A stretch of DNA of 22,151 nt from Spongospora subterranea (taxonomy: Eukaryota; Endomyxa; Phytomyxea; Plasmodiophorida; Plasmodiophoridae), in NCBI GenBank assembly GCA_900404475.1, contig OUQQ01000322.1, positions 1 to 22,151 of the forward strand. The letters run 5' to 3'. A program made the translations under genes and the position numbers. Positions 1 through 9,114 of this stretch are shown here, piece after piece; position 1 is the stretch's first letter; each line of letters starts with the position of its first letter. The notes under the pieces are model-generated. The model saw only the letters and a list, made by a program, of their open reading frames with translations. It did no database searches and was not told the DNA's origin.

Positions 1-670
1 GACTTGCTGCAATACATAACAGTAAACGTAGGGTCGTACTTGACATAACGGGAGCGAATGTTTCGTAGAAGTCGATTCCTGGCCGTTGTCTAAATCCTTG
101 CGCCACCAATCGGGCCTTGTGCCGAATTGGGTTGCCGTGTACATATTCTTTAATTTTGAATACCCACTTTGTGCCTATTGCCGTCCGCCCCTTCGGCAAA
201 TTCGTGAGCAACCAAGTCCCATTGCTGATCAAGGATTGATATTCTTGCAGCATCGCTTTCTCCCACTCAATCGCGTCCGACCGTTGTAAAGCCTCTGTTC
301 GTGTTACTGGTTCTCGATCCATCATGTTAACGAATTCTTTCTCGATTGGGCGATCATGTTCATTGCAGCAGAGACACCTTGAATTGCGTTGTTCATGATA
401 GTTGGAGGCCTGAACCTTTCGCCAGAACTCAACATGAATCGTGTTTGGAGGTGAACTGCAAAATAGTGGAAAACTGAATTTCAAAGAAATCGGCGGAACC
501 ATCCAGTGAAGCGATACTGGAAACAAACCTTGACAAGTTTGTCTGACAAACACATTTTGAACTGAGACGAAGATTATTGTGAAAACCAAGCGGAAAATTG
601 ATTCTGTTTTGCGAGTGATGATCGGTAAACTGATCGATGATCCCGACGGGAGAGCGACAAACGTTGGCAG
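1..670 (-). mobile_element. Ty1/copia retrotransposon pol fragment (reverse transcriptase N-terminal part)
   Basis: Read on the minus strand, one frame stays open for about 223 codons from a TGA at 671-673 to the left edge. Its last 110 codons read as the start of a copia-type reverse transcriptase. There is a W-E-K-A-M segment, then GTKWVFKIK, then KARLVAQGF followed by RPGIDFYETFAPV, which is the conserved opening of the Ty1/copia RT. The catalytic YxDD motif would lie beyond the left edge. The RT part at 1-345 is well supported. The upstream part at about 346-670 is open but has no motif I recognise, so the 3' limit is approximate. No stop or frameshift interrupts the visible RT, so this may be a fairly young copy, but the rest of the element is out of view. 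No LTR was recognised. Confidence 0.85.
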
Positions 671-875
671 TCAACCGGAAACCAACGGATTCCAGAAGAA
701 CAATATCGACAAATGTTGTGGACGGTCGTACATTTCGAATTTGTTGGGGGCGCCTCCCAAACCACAACAGCGATCAACACGAACGTTCCGGGGGGAACAA
801 TTCCAGTCAAAATCAATCGGTCAATTGAGTTGGCCGTTCCGCGGACAAATTCACTCTTGAAAGGGAAAATCCTTC

Positions 876-1403
876 ATGGGGAATCTGTTCTCGTTCGAAA
901 AGGCATTGACACCTGAGCAATACAGGGAGAAGGCGTCATTACACGCAAGCAACTGGAAGGATTTTGTAGCACAATCTCGAACTGCCTGGGCCAATGGCGA
1001 TAAAGCCCAGGCGAAGGCTCTGTCGAACCAGGGCAAGCTGGAGAAGCTCCAAGTGGACGACGCCAATCGGAAAGCGGCCGAGCTGTATTTCAAGAACAAC
1101 AACGCCAAACGAAACATCGGGGAATTGGATCTACATGGACTATATGTGGCCGAAGCTCTAGATCAGCTGAAAAAACGACTGAACGAATGCAAAATTCGAG
1201 GGCAACGGGACCTGATCGTGATCGTCGGTCGAGGGAATCACAGTAAAGATGGCAATGCCGTTCTAAAGCCGATCGTTGAGCAATATATGGAGGAATATGG
1301 CCTATCGATCACGGTCGGTAAACCTAATTCCGGCTGCATCTACGTCGAGTTCGACAATCGTGGCATCTTCCAAGAACTGATTGATTCCTGCTCTATTATG
1401 TGA
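876..1403 (+). CDS. DUF1771-Smr domain protein
   Basis: This is a complete 175-residue open frame. Residues about 12-75 form the helical DUF1771 region that often precedes Smr domains (a YREKA start and an alternation of Ala/Lys-rich helices). Residues 84-160 are an Smr domain, with LDLHGL at 84-89, the GRGNHS loop at 118-123 and NSGCIYVEF at 151-159. Smr domains are related to MutS2 C-terminal domains and are known as nucleic-acid endonuclease or binding modules. Eukaryotic DUF1771-Smr proteins have been linked to RNA decay and to ubiquitin-binding relatives, but the exact role here is unknown. The ATG at 876 gives a protein starting just before DUF1771. An upstream coding exon is possible but not needed. 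The gene has no introns, unlike most others in the window, and no sign of decay. Confidence 0.88.
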   Translation: MGNLFSFEKALTPEQYREKASLHASNWKDFVAQSRTAWANGDKAQAKALSNQGKLEKLQVDDANRKAAELYFKNNNAKRNIGELDLHGLYVAEALDQLKKRLNECKIRGQRDLIVIVGRGNHSKDGNAVLKPIVEQYMEEYGLSITVGKPNSGCIYVEFDNRGIFQELIDSCSIM

Positions 1404-1621
1404 TATGCCGAATGTATTCCCATTCGTTTAAAAAACACCAAATAGTATTCAACAAATTTACATCAGGATTAGAAAACGATCAGTCCAGTTTCGATTGGTT
1501 AATTTGCCTAAAGTGTAAGGATCAAAGACATTCACGGTTTCGTAGACCCTGATGGGCGAGTTCAACACACGGACCCAAAGTGCCAACACTTTCACTGATA
1601 GGGGGCTACGTACCGGACATG

Positions 1622-1921
1622 TTAAATAAATAACTTGACACACTGGAAAACTTCACTGAGAAGATTTGTGCGTTGATTGTTGCTTGTTGCGCCACTAGGG
1701 GACAATCTTCCCGAATCGGTGGTCAACAACTGGCAATGACGACTGGATGCCGAGGAGCTGCTATTGCTGCCTCCTGAAAGTAATTCACTTCTCAACACTA
1801 AAGTGAGGTCATCGAACAAGGTGCTGTTCATTGAAATATGTACGGATATTGAAAGTGAACAGCTCTGATGTCCTGAAACCATGAGTGCAGGCGGTCGTGA
1901 TTGGCAGTTGATGGGCTGCAT
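1622..1921 (-). CDS. possible C-terminal exon, Ser-rich, unidentified
   Basis: This is an open frame of 99 codons on the minus strand, ending in TAA. The translation has a Ser-rich stretch (GGSNSSSSASS) followed by a TTDSGRLSPSGA segment and a hydrophobic end. Codon choice is only moderately coding-like. No domain was recognised and no convincing upstream exon was found. It could be the last exon of a spliced minus-strand gene or a chance open frame. Confidence 0.22.
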   Translation of the reverse strand: MQPINCQSRPPALMVSGHQSCSLSISVHISMNSTLFDDLTLVLRSELLSGGSNSSSSASSRHCQLLTTDSGRLSPSGATSNNQRTNLLSEVFQCVKLFI

Positions 1922-2384
1922 TTACTTGTTTAAGGACTGGGGCTGCCATTTTTTTGCAATTGTTCAAAGAATTGACGTTTCGATGAAGGGTTTCAATATC
2001 TATGATGACATCATCAACAGTGGACGTGCGAAGTCATTATTTCCTAAATCTCCCGGGGCAGTGCAACTTGTCAAGATATCTCTTCTACACCCCAACTGCT
2101 GGCTAATTGACACCATTTTTTTTTAATTCTGCCACAGAAACGGTGGATAACCTGAACAGTTTTGTTGCCGTTACGAAACTCGAGGGGAGGGCAAATACAG
2201 CACTCGTTTGCGAAGGCGTGCAAACAGACGATCATGACTTGTTCCAATTGCCTACAGACGGGCCACACCAGGAGATTAAAATCTTGTCCCAAAAGCTTGA
2301 AAAATAAATTTCAACAACTTTGCAAACGAAAGTAATTTGAATCGACGAACGACGAAATGGATTGCGATATCAGTTCTGTCATCA
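1922..2384. other. no secure gene
   Basis: Several short open frames occur on both strands, including a minus-strand frame at 2071-2292 with several cysteines. None carries a recognisable motif or a good splice arrangement. I see nothing I can support here. Confidence 0.4.
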
Positions 2385-2555
2385 AGTTTTGAACAACGGC
2401 ATAGAACCGTCCAGAGTATCCAGCCTCCTGCAGAGTTTGTCCGATATTTGGGTAACTTGTGTAAGCGATTCGATTTTCCCGAGTGCCACCTCGACGCGGT
2501 CAAGCCTAAACGTTAAGGTATCCACGACTACGGCTAGCCGGCTAGAGATTTTGCC
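2385..2555 (-). other. open frame with coiled-coil pattern, possible exon or retroelement remnant
   Basis: On the minus strand a frame stays open for 57 codons between a TAA at 2556-2558 and a TGA at 2382-2384. Its translation contains RLDRVEVALGKIESLTQ followed by ISDKLCRRLDTLDG. Leu, Val and Ile fall mostly at 3-4 residue spacing, as in a coiled coil. There is no in-frame ATG near its start, so it would have to be an internal exon or a fragment. Gag-type or transposase-associated coiled coils look like this, but I cannot identify the family. Confidence 0.3.
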
Positions 2556-2570
2556 TTAGACGGCTAGCCG
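2531..2570. repeat. two copies of a perfect 10-bp palindrome, 30 bp apart
   Basis: CGGCTAGCCG occurs at 2531-2540 and again at 2561-2570. The first is followed by a partial third copy (GCTAG) at 2541-2545. Each copy is its own reverse complement. The pair lies at the upstream end of the coiled-coil open frame. Confidence 0.8.
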
Positions 2571-2846
2571 AGAACTAGGCGGCTATTCTGGCAATGGTGA
2601 ACGATTTGGTTTTAATGTTGAATTGATCAACAAGCACAGTACTGGTTTTAAATTATTCATCAAGCGGTTCCACGACCGAAGCTTCATGTCATTGGAACGC
2701 GAAAGGTGTTATGAACTGGGTAATAAAAAAGGCTAAGGACGAAGGAATAGACTGGGGGACGGAGGAAACGGGAATAATGGACAAGGGTGACGATGTGTTT
2801 ATAAAGATTGATAATCCGATCTGGCCACGGGTGTGCTGTTGGGGGT

Positions 2847-4309
2847 TTATGGAGCAGCGAATCTGACTGGCTTAGCGTGGGGTTCTGACACTCCATTTCC
2901 CTCTTTAGCTCCGGAACATGGCTTGCCCGGATATCTACGATGGAACTCCATGATGGCCTCACGTAAAAGTGGGGAGTTTGCGGCCAGGCCGCTCGCAGGT
3001 TCCCAGGAACGTTCCGATGGAGGATACCTTCCCAATCGGCCAGGTATTGAAGCTGGTTACGATAGACTCTAGAGTCGATCACGTCCCGAACGACGAACAG
3101 GGGCTGCGAATATTCGTCTGGGAAGAATATTGGGGTTCGGTGGAGTCTCTGACGCCCTGGCTGGGATGTTGTTGACGTGATATGGCTCTAGTTGTGAGAC
3201 GTGGAAAGTGTTGTATATGTCTCGTTGATGACAGTCGTTATTGGGAACGGGCCCGCGAATTAATTCGAGCTGAGGACAGGAACGTCATGTATTCCATTTT
3301 GTTCGATTAACCATGATTAGGTCGCCGATAGCGTATGTGGAGGCTTCGGAACGGTGTCTGTCTGGATGTTTTTTTATGAAATCCACAGCTTGTCGCAGCT
3401 TCGAATGAAGGAAACCCGGGTGTCTCCAAGATGATTTGCCCCTTGATCGGATGTCGGGTTCGACTGAGAGTAGCAGGTTGACGAAACGTGGATGGTGCGG
3501 GGATGGAAACCGTAGTTCGCGTAAAAGGGGAGAGTGGGTCGGTGCATTTTCCGTGTTATTGAACTGGAATTCCGCCACCGCTAACAAATCTTCCCAGTCC
3601 TCCTGTTGGTACGAGGTGAACGTCTTCAGATATTGTTGTACGACTTGATTGACTCGTTCCGTCTGCCCGTTGGGTTGTGGGTGCTGTGCTGTGGACAGCT
3701 GCGCTCGATCTGCAGCCTGTTGAGGAGGCTCCTTCCAAATCCTGCAATCATCTGTGGACCCCGATCAGATATGATTTCGTCTGGGAGAACGATGTAACCG
3801 GAACACGTTTCGTAACATCAGCTCGGGCAGTTCAAGTGATGTGATGTCCTCGTTACACTGGATGAAATGCGCCAATTTAGATTGCCGATGGACCACCACT
3901 AAAATAATATTGAACCCGTTAGAGTTTGGTGGTTTAACAATAAAATCGAGTGAAATTGACCGCCACAAATTTGTCGGAATGGGTAAAGAGCGAAGTAGAC
4001 CTGCGGGTAACTTGCGCTGCAATTTCCTGCGCTGGCATCGATCACAAGTTTCGACGTATCGCCGAATGAAGCTGTTCATGCCCGATTACAAAAATGTCTT
4101 TGAACTGCCTGTAGCGTTTTCCGGCGCCCGAGTTGACCTCCGAGTGGTGCGTAATGAAGTTGTGCAACAGAGTTGTTCCCGTTCTGTAGATACCACGAGC
4201 GCTTGTCCCGAAGGGTTTGGAAATATTGCGGATGAGATGCTGAGCGATTTTTTGTCTTTGGTCTGAGCTTCCTTGATAAGGTCGACAAGCGATCGGGGGG
4301 AATGGACAC
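2847..4309 (-). pseudogene. gypsy integrase plus chromodomain, broken
   Basis: The zinc-binding part (about 4080-4170) shows HYAPLGG and GRRKTLQ, an altered HHCC module. The catalytic core begins at about 4079 with FIRRYVETCDRCQRRK, followed by PIPTNLWRSISLDFI, where the D of LDFI is the first catalytic Asp, then a conserved AHFI segment. The later core and C-terminal part (3285-3747) is split between frames but still shows FQFNNTENAPTHSP and a YAIGDLIMV strand typical of the integrase C-terminal fold. The chromodomain at about 2870-3085 shows YRNQLQYLADWEG in one frame and YPPSERSWEP in the next. One base is missing near 3026 between these two halves. After the chromodomain comes REFHRRYPGKP-like sequence with a small insertion. 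The product cannot be functional. Confidence 0.9.
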
Positions 4310-4383
4310 TAGTTAACTGCAGTGGACCAGTGCTGAGGTTGCCTTGTGATATGAATGCGGTTCGCTGCTGTTTCTAAACTGGA

Positions 4384-5979
4384 TCATGACATCGAAGTAC
4401 GTATTCTGCTCGTCTTGACAACGCATCTCGCTGATCTGGAAGTGATCCCGCTCGATGATGGATGGGATGTTCGTACTCTGAAACAATCATTGACCACCGA
4501 GCTTTGTCGACAGTTGAGAATTGTTGACGTTGCAAAATATCGCAGATTGTTATGGTCTGACAGGAATTTGACCTTGTGAGGGGTGCCCTCCAGATGATGT
4601 CGGCAACGCGATAAGGCTACGACCATTGCCAGTGGTTCCATGTCATAGGTCTCATATTTTATCTCGGCCGGTGTGAACTTTCGATTGTGCAACGCTATTG
4701 GACGTAGTTTTACATCAGGCTGAACCTGCGACAATATAATATTAATTGCGAAATCGAAGGCGACACTTTCAACCAAACAAGGAGATGTGGTACAGAAATG
4801 AGCCAATATTGGCGCTTTATTGAAAGCTGGCTTGAGTGCATCGAAATCGTCGTACCGATTGCCATGAGAAGGGTACCTTCTTCTTGGTCAATGCGTAAAG
4901 TGGCGATGCATGTTGCGAGTAATGGACGATGATGTCGCAATAGAAATTGGCAAATCCCAAGGAACATTGAACCCCCTTGACAGATGTAGGTGTTTGCCAC
5001 GATGTGATATTTGAGGTTTTTTTCCGGATCCGGCTCTATGCTTTGTGGGCTGACGATATAACCCAAGAATTCCGCGCGGTGAACTCAAAAAGCGCATTTC
5101 GCCAAATTGGCGAATAATCTGTTCTCACGTAACTTCTGTAATACCACCTTAACATGCACCTCGTGCTCTTCAACATTGCAGAATATAATAAAAATGTCGT
5201 CCAAATAGATGACGACGAACTTGTCCAGGCATTCTTGAAACCTCTCGTTCATAAATCTTTAAAATGAAGCTGGTGCATTCTTAAGACCAAATGGCATTAC
5301 CTGATACCGGTATTTGAAATGTCCATACTTGCAGTTGAAGGCAGTTTTCCATTCATCATTTGGCCTGATCCGAATTAAATTTTACGCGCCGCGTAGGTCA
5401 ATCTTCGTGTAGGATTTGGCGCCTGCGAGTTGTTGTAACAGGTCATCGATGAGGGGTAAAGGATATGGTTCATTCTTGGTGATGTTGTTGAGGGACCGAT
5501 AGTTGACGCACAGTCGCAAAAAACCATTCTTTTTCTTTACAAAGAGGCTAGGTGCTCCTAGAGGGGATTGCGAGTTCTTGATAAACCTCGTTCCAGGTTA
5601 TCTTGATGTAGACTTGCAGTACGGGCTCTTCTTTTGCTGATATGGAATAGCTGGGTTTATACGGGAGGGCTGCTGCATCTTCATCGAGATTGATAGCGAA
5701 ATCGACAGCGGGTCGATGTGGTGGCAGACTCTCTGCACATTGCTTGGAGAAGACTTCGGCGAAACCCACATATTGGATCGGAAGTTGGACCGCCTCATGA
5801 TCCGCCTCATTCTCATCGAAGACTTTGCCGGATGATCCCACCTCGTCAATTCTTGCTGTCGGCGGTACTACAACTTCATGGCAAGAGTTGGTGAGATGAG
5901 CTGCGATTGTGAGGTTCTGCCAATCGATGAATGGGTTGGCTTGTTGAATGAACGCCATACTGAGTACAATCGGGATCAA
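4384..5979 (-). pseudogene. gypsy reverse transcriptase and RNase H, broken
   Basis: The RT begins at about 5770 with FAEVFSKQCAESLPPHRP, the usual gypsy entry to RT. After a frameshift near 5563 come [11 protein letters not shown] and LCVNYRSLN. The catalytic YLDD is at 5196-5207. Nonsense codons interrupt the frame at 5382-5384 (where the family has a Tyr after DLRGA), at 5259-5261 and at 5085-5087. The connection to RNase H is frameshifted near 5000. RNase H appears at 4384-4806, with a conserved KYETYDMEPLAMVVAL segment and FLSDHNNLRYF, which holds a catalytic-type Asp. These breaks show relaxed selection for some time. Confidence 0.92.
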
Positions 5980-6400
5980 CGGGTTGTCGATCTGAAGAAC
6001 TGGGCGCGAAACTGGATAGCGGCGATAGAAATCTAAAGAATGCGAGTTTGGTGTGTTCCTGCCCGGAGATGTCTGCCTTCAATAACGGTAAGATGGATTG
6101 GGTTTCTGAGAGTCTCCAGCGGAATCTGATGGAGCCGAGCGAATTTCATGTCGATGAACAATGACGAAGCGCCACAATCAATAAATGCGACCGTATCAAT
6201 AGCCTCTGATTTGGAAGACCAGGAAATAGAACACGGGGGCATAAGTTGTTGATATACAATGGACTCGTGACGAATACGATGAAGTTTGCGATATTGTATT
6301 GACGTGATATCAACATCGCTGTAAGTTCTGAGTCGCGATCGAGTGATCGGGCTTGCCCCAATAGAGACAAAGTCCTTCTCGACGGCGACGATCTTTCTCC
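5900..6400 (-). pseudogene. gypsy gag zinc knuckle remnant and aspartic protease
   Basis: At about 6165-6179 the minus strand encodes FIDCGASS, the active-site strand of a retropepsin, with the catalytic Asp followed by Cys in place of the usual Ser or Thr. It is followed by a conserved PLETLRNPIHLTVIEGR segment. Just upstream, at about 6325-6375 in another frame, is LCLYWGKPDHSIATQN. This matches a CCHC zinc knuckle whose second and last cysteines have been replaced. The two frames are no longer joined. Confidence 0.82.
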
Positions 6401-6404
6401 TCCG

Positions 6405-6799
6405 TTGATAATGACCCACGAGGGGCGCTATATGGGGTCAAATGATACAACACCTCAAGGTTACCCCTACTCCACGATGCGTAATCAATCGATATCCACT
6501 GTTGTGTTCCATATCACGGCATCTCCAATGATCTGCCATCCGTACGCTCTATCACATTCCTTTCCCATCAATACCTTCGCTTTCATTGACTGTGGGGCTA
6601 TTTCACAGTTCGCGTATGCATACCGAATTCCATTAGAATCACTCACTGAACCAATCCAACTTTCCGTTATCGATGACGGCGCCTTCGGTCAGTGACCCAC
6701 CAAACGCATCTCTTCAAAGTCTCAATAGCTGATAACGTATTCAACGCGAAGTTCTTTCTCATAGACAGTCCAACCTTTCCCATCGTACTCGGCAGGGGG
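6405..6799 (+). pseudogene. second Ty3/gypsy protease fragment, opposite orientation
   Basis: The plus strand encodes its own retropepsin, with FAFIDCGA at about 6577-6600, then YRIPLESLTEPIQLSVIDDG. A frameshift near 6685 is followed by VTHQTHLFKVSIADN and FLIDSPTFPIVLGR, the C-terminal half of a gypsy protease. It shares the unusual FIDCGA active site with the minus-strand copy, so the two belong to related families, but they are clearly diverged elsewhere. It breaks off at about 6799 where the SINE-like sequence begins, and continues beyond it at about 7140. Confidence 0.85.
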
Positions 6800-6827
6800 A
6801 AACCCGCACAATTGGCGGGTCCCCTTT

Positions 6828-7130
6828 AGCTTGGTTCCTGTCTATCCCGGTTGGTGGCAAGTAGGACCATGTCAGTGTAAGATCTGAGTTCAAAAACCTC
6901 GTGGGCAGGGATTTTGGGGAAGATCTGAGTTCAAAAACCCCGTGAGAGGGTTTTTGGGGAATCCAAGGTTGTCCAGGTACGAAATACGGAAGTAGAGCGC
7001 AGTTTGAGCATGGGAGGAACGAACCTCCGGAAATATAGACGGCTGATTTGCAATGATGCGACTTGGGTTCAAGGCATTGTGGTGTTCCGTACAGGGAATA
7101 TCCCCAGTGTCCCAATATGTAGGGGGTTTT
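6828..7130 (+). mobile_element. SINE-like dispersed repeat, plus-strand copy, inserted in a gypsy fragment
   Basis: Bases 6828-6897 match the reverse complement of 9314-9383 at 58 of 70 positions with no gap. The matching head contains a TGGTGGCA stretch resembling a tRNA A box. Thirty-six bases downstream is GTTCAAAAA at 6888-6896, one change away from the B-box consensus GWTCRANNC. Similarity beyond 6897 is weaker. The unit separates two parts of one plus-strand gypsy frame (ending 6799 and resuming about 7140), which fits an insertion. The ends at about 6800-6828 and 7130 are approximate, and no target-site duplication was confirmed. Confidence 0.6.
6880..6960 (+). repeat. tandem duplication of about 41 bp inside the SINE-like repeat
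   Basis: The segment starting AGATCTGAGTTCAAAAACC at 6880 recurs at 6921, and both copies end in TTTTGGGGA. The duplicated unit includes the B-box-like motif, so this copy carries two of them. Confidence 0.85.
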
Positions 7131-7139
7131 AGTAAGTCG

Positions 7140-7450
7140 GATCATGGGATCGACCTCACACTATCACAATGTCGGACAGACTGCCGAACATTCAGCGAAG
7201 GTAATTATGTCTGGCGAATGAGCATTGACACCAAGCTTGCACCAAAATGCCGAACTCAAACACAAAACAAATGGTTGGGTCCCCCGGAAAGGTCTTCGAT
7301 GAAACTGAACTACCTCACGATGCGATCCAACGTCCAGCTCAACATGCAGAGTTTGCAGAGTCTTCTCTAAACAAGCCGCTGAGACAATTCCACCGCATCG
7401 TCCGGGCACTGACTGTGCTATCAATGTCGAGGACGATGTTCGCAATCGCT
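7140..7450 (+). pseudogene. continuation of the second gypsy fragment (protease-RT linker and RT start)
   Basis: In the frame at about 7270-7370 the plus strand encodes VGSPGKVFDETELPHDAIQ and then QHAEFAES. This aligns directly with VGSSGKVFDENEADHEAVQ and YVGFAEVFS of the minus-strand gypsy at about 5740-5850. Downstream the frame shifts again but keeps traces of the PPHRP and INLDED-like entry to RT. The fragment fades out near 7450. It shows that the plus-strand element ran through the position now held by the SINE-like repeat. Confidence 0.8.
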
Positions 7451-7613
7451 TCCGCAGGCTGAGGCTTTAGAACCTTTCATCGCATGATCAATCATGTCGA
7501 GGGTCCCCCCTGGCGTGTAATATAGTTAATCTTTCGCTCTGATTCGTCAACTATGTGAATGTGGTTGTTTATTCATCAACATTTCAATTAGCTGGATCTT
7601 CGGATCACCGGAT

Positions 7614-8429
7614 TTAATTCTGATCAACAACGATAACTGCATCTAGAAAATACTGCGAGAAAAATTGGTCAAGCTGAGAATAATAGCCTTTCGCAAACCA
7701 CTTCTTGTTCGGTTGCGGCAGTTTCATATTTGCAAGGTTGCCCTGCAACAATAAAGAAAACGATACTTTTTTCGCATTTGCACGACGTTTCAGCTTCCAG
7801 TCCTTTTCGCGAGCCTTATCAGAGAGCAGCACATGAAGACCGCGAGCCTTGGAACAATGTTCGTAAACCAAACCATGACCTTGAGGAAGCAGTCTTTTGG
7901 ATAAATGATTGCCCGGTGCAGGATTCTTTTTTGATGAAGTACCCTTTGATGTTGTGCGGTTGGGACGACACACACTGATTGTCATTCCTAGCTCCACGTT
8001 GTAGTTAGAGAATAAATCAACCATGAACAATCCAAATTGTGAAGGAAGGAGACTGGCATCAAATGCAGGAATTTGATCACCATTGAAATCTGTAATTAAC
8101 ATATTTAGAGTTATGACAGTTTTCGCATTGTTTGATTGGTCAGACTCCATGAAATCTCGACCAAAGCGACAACGGGTAGTCATAAGTGCTTTGAACAAAT
8201 AAAGCCAACATTTTTGAAGTTTCTTTAACAAAATCATGTCGGTCCTTTTGTCTGTGCTTATTCCGATCTCCGTTAGCTGTTCGGTGTCAAGTTGAATTCC
8301 TGTTCCCAAAGGTAACGTGTTTGGTTGGCTGGTCATTCTGGACGCAGACGCCTCACTGGCGAATATAATCGCGAACCAGAGCGCGGCAAACGCCAATCTC
8401 AAGATCGCTCGCTGAATATCAATCCGCAT
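7614..8429 (-). CDS. secreted protein of unknown function
   Basis: This is a single-exon frame of 271 residues on the minus strand. Residues 8-24 form a hydrophobic core (ILRLAFAALWFAIIFA) after a short basic start, followed by an A-S-A motif at 27-29. Together these make a convincing secretory signal peptide with cleavage after about residue 29. No second membrane segment is evident. The mature part has only a few cysteines. It has a hydrophilic middle, a Lys/Arg-rich stretch (about residues 200-225, KAREKDWKLKRRANAKK) and a hydrophobic end. I do not recognise a family. A secreted or vacuolar role, or an effector-like protein, is possible but not shown. It is flanked by transposon remnants on its downstream side. 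Confidence 0.6.
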   Translation of the reverse strand: MRIDIQRAILRLAFAALWFAIIFASEASASRMTSQPNTLPLGTGIQLDTEQLTEIGISTDKRTDMILLKKLQKCWLYLFKALMTTRCRFGRDFMESDQSNNAKTVITLNMLITDFNGDQIPAFDASLLPSQFGLFMVDLFSNYNVELGMTISVCRPNRTTSKGTSSKKNPAPGNHLSKRLLPQGHGLVYEHCSKARGLHVLLSDKAREKDWKLKRRANAKKVSFSLLLQGNLANMKLPQPNKKWFAKGYYSQLDQFFSQYFLDAVIVVDQN

Positions 8430-9110
8430 GGTGAAAACGAAGTTTGTGTTACGATAATGAGTCTGTCAGTATACCCAAGGATCATGCCGACTCGCATGTA
8501 CATCACCAGTCAGCTTGGCTAACAGGTGGTTCGTGATTGGACTCACTGCACATCCCAAAAAAGAATTGGGAACGGCATGCGGTTCGACTGTGGAATTTGT
8601 TGATGCGCCGGGGAGGCTGCTACTGTGGGACAGGGCATTTATATCGAACGCTCAGTCAGTGTGAACGAGAAATTTGAAAACAGCGTTGATGACGACATCA
8701 CGCAGATTTCTCCGTTACATGGCGCCACATCACAGTACATGAACAATTAGACGGGCTATCTTTTGTGAGGCGTGCGAATCAAAAAGGATCGGGTCTGGGT
8801 TCGTCCCCTCTGAATATCCTACATTCTGAAGGGATGTTTCACGGAAGAACATTTCTGCGCGGACGCACCCACGTGAAAACCAAAACTGCCTGCTTGTGTG
8901 TGCATCGCTCAACGTTTGCCGGGTTAACAAACTGGACCATTGATCACAAACTGTCATCTTATGACTGAATATAATTAGACAAATGTCCTGTCGATGGCAA
9001 GGACCCGTAGTGTCTGGAAATTGGACAATCTAAAAGTTGAACTATGAGACAAATTTGTGATGACCGTTGAAGGTTACTTGACTGCTGTCAATAGTTTACC
9101 TATTGTTGGT
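8430..9110. other. no secure gene; upstream region of the secreted-protein gene
   Basis: Only short, unconvincing frames are present on both strands (for example 8765-8968 plus and 8730-8957 minus). Bases just above 8429 would hold the promoter of the minus-strand secreted-protein gene. A small hairpin (TCCCAA and TTGGGA around a 7-base loop) lies near 8556-8574. Nothing else could be supported. Confidence 0.4.
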
Positions 9111-9114
9111 AGGT

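Larger units (their letters stand above)
2847..6419 (-). mobile_element. decayed Ty3/gypsy retrotransposon of chromovirus type
   Basis: Reading right to left, the minus strand shows the full gypsy pol order: a degenerate gag zinc knuckle, aspartic protease, reverse transcriptase, RNase H, integrase and a C-terminal chromodomain. The chromodomain after the integrase is diagnostic of chromoviruses, the common gypsy class in fungi and plants. The element is dead. It carries at least three nonsense codons (5382-5384, 5259-5261, 5085-5087) and several frameshifts, among them near 5563, near 5000 and near 3026. The right end is abrupt at about 6419, where a second gypsy fragment in the opposite orientation begins, so most of gag and the 5' LTR are missing. 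I could not find paired LTRs. The stretch at about 2600-2846 may hold remains of the 3' LTR, but no matching copy was found. Confidence 0.93.

Noticed and set aside
86..289. Plus-strand 67-codon frame near the left edge
   Set aside because: It is antisense to the copia reverse transcriptase, which has clear family motifs on the minus strand.
6405..6695. Plus-strand 96-codon frame as a stand-alone gene
   Set aside because: Its second half is a gypsy protease that continues past a frameshift; it is a transposon fragment.
2600..7600. Long terminal repeats flanking the gypsy element
   Set aside because: I compared the sequence below 2847 with the sequence above 6419 by eye and found no matching pair. 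The right side is occupied by another element, so the 5' LTR is probably lost.
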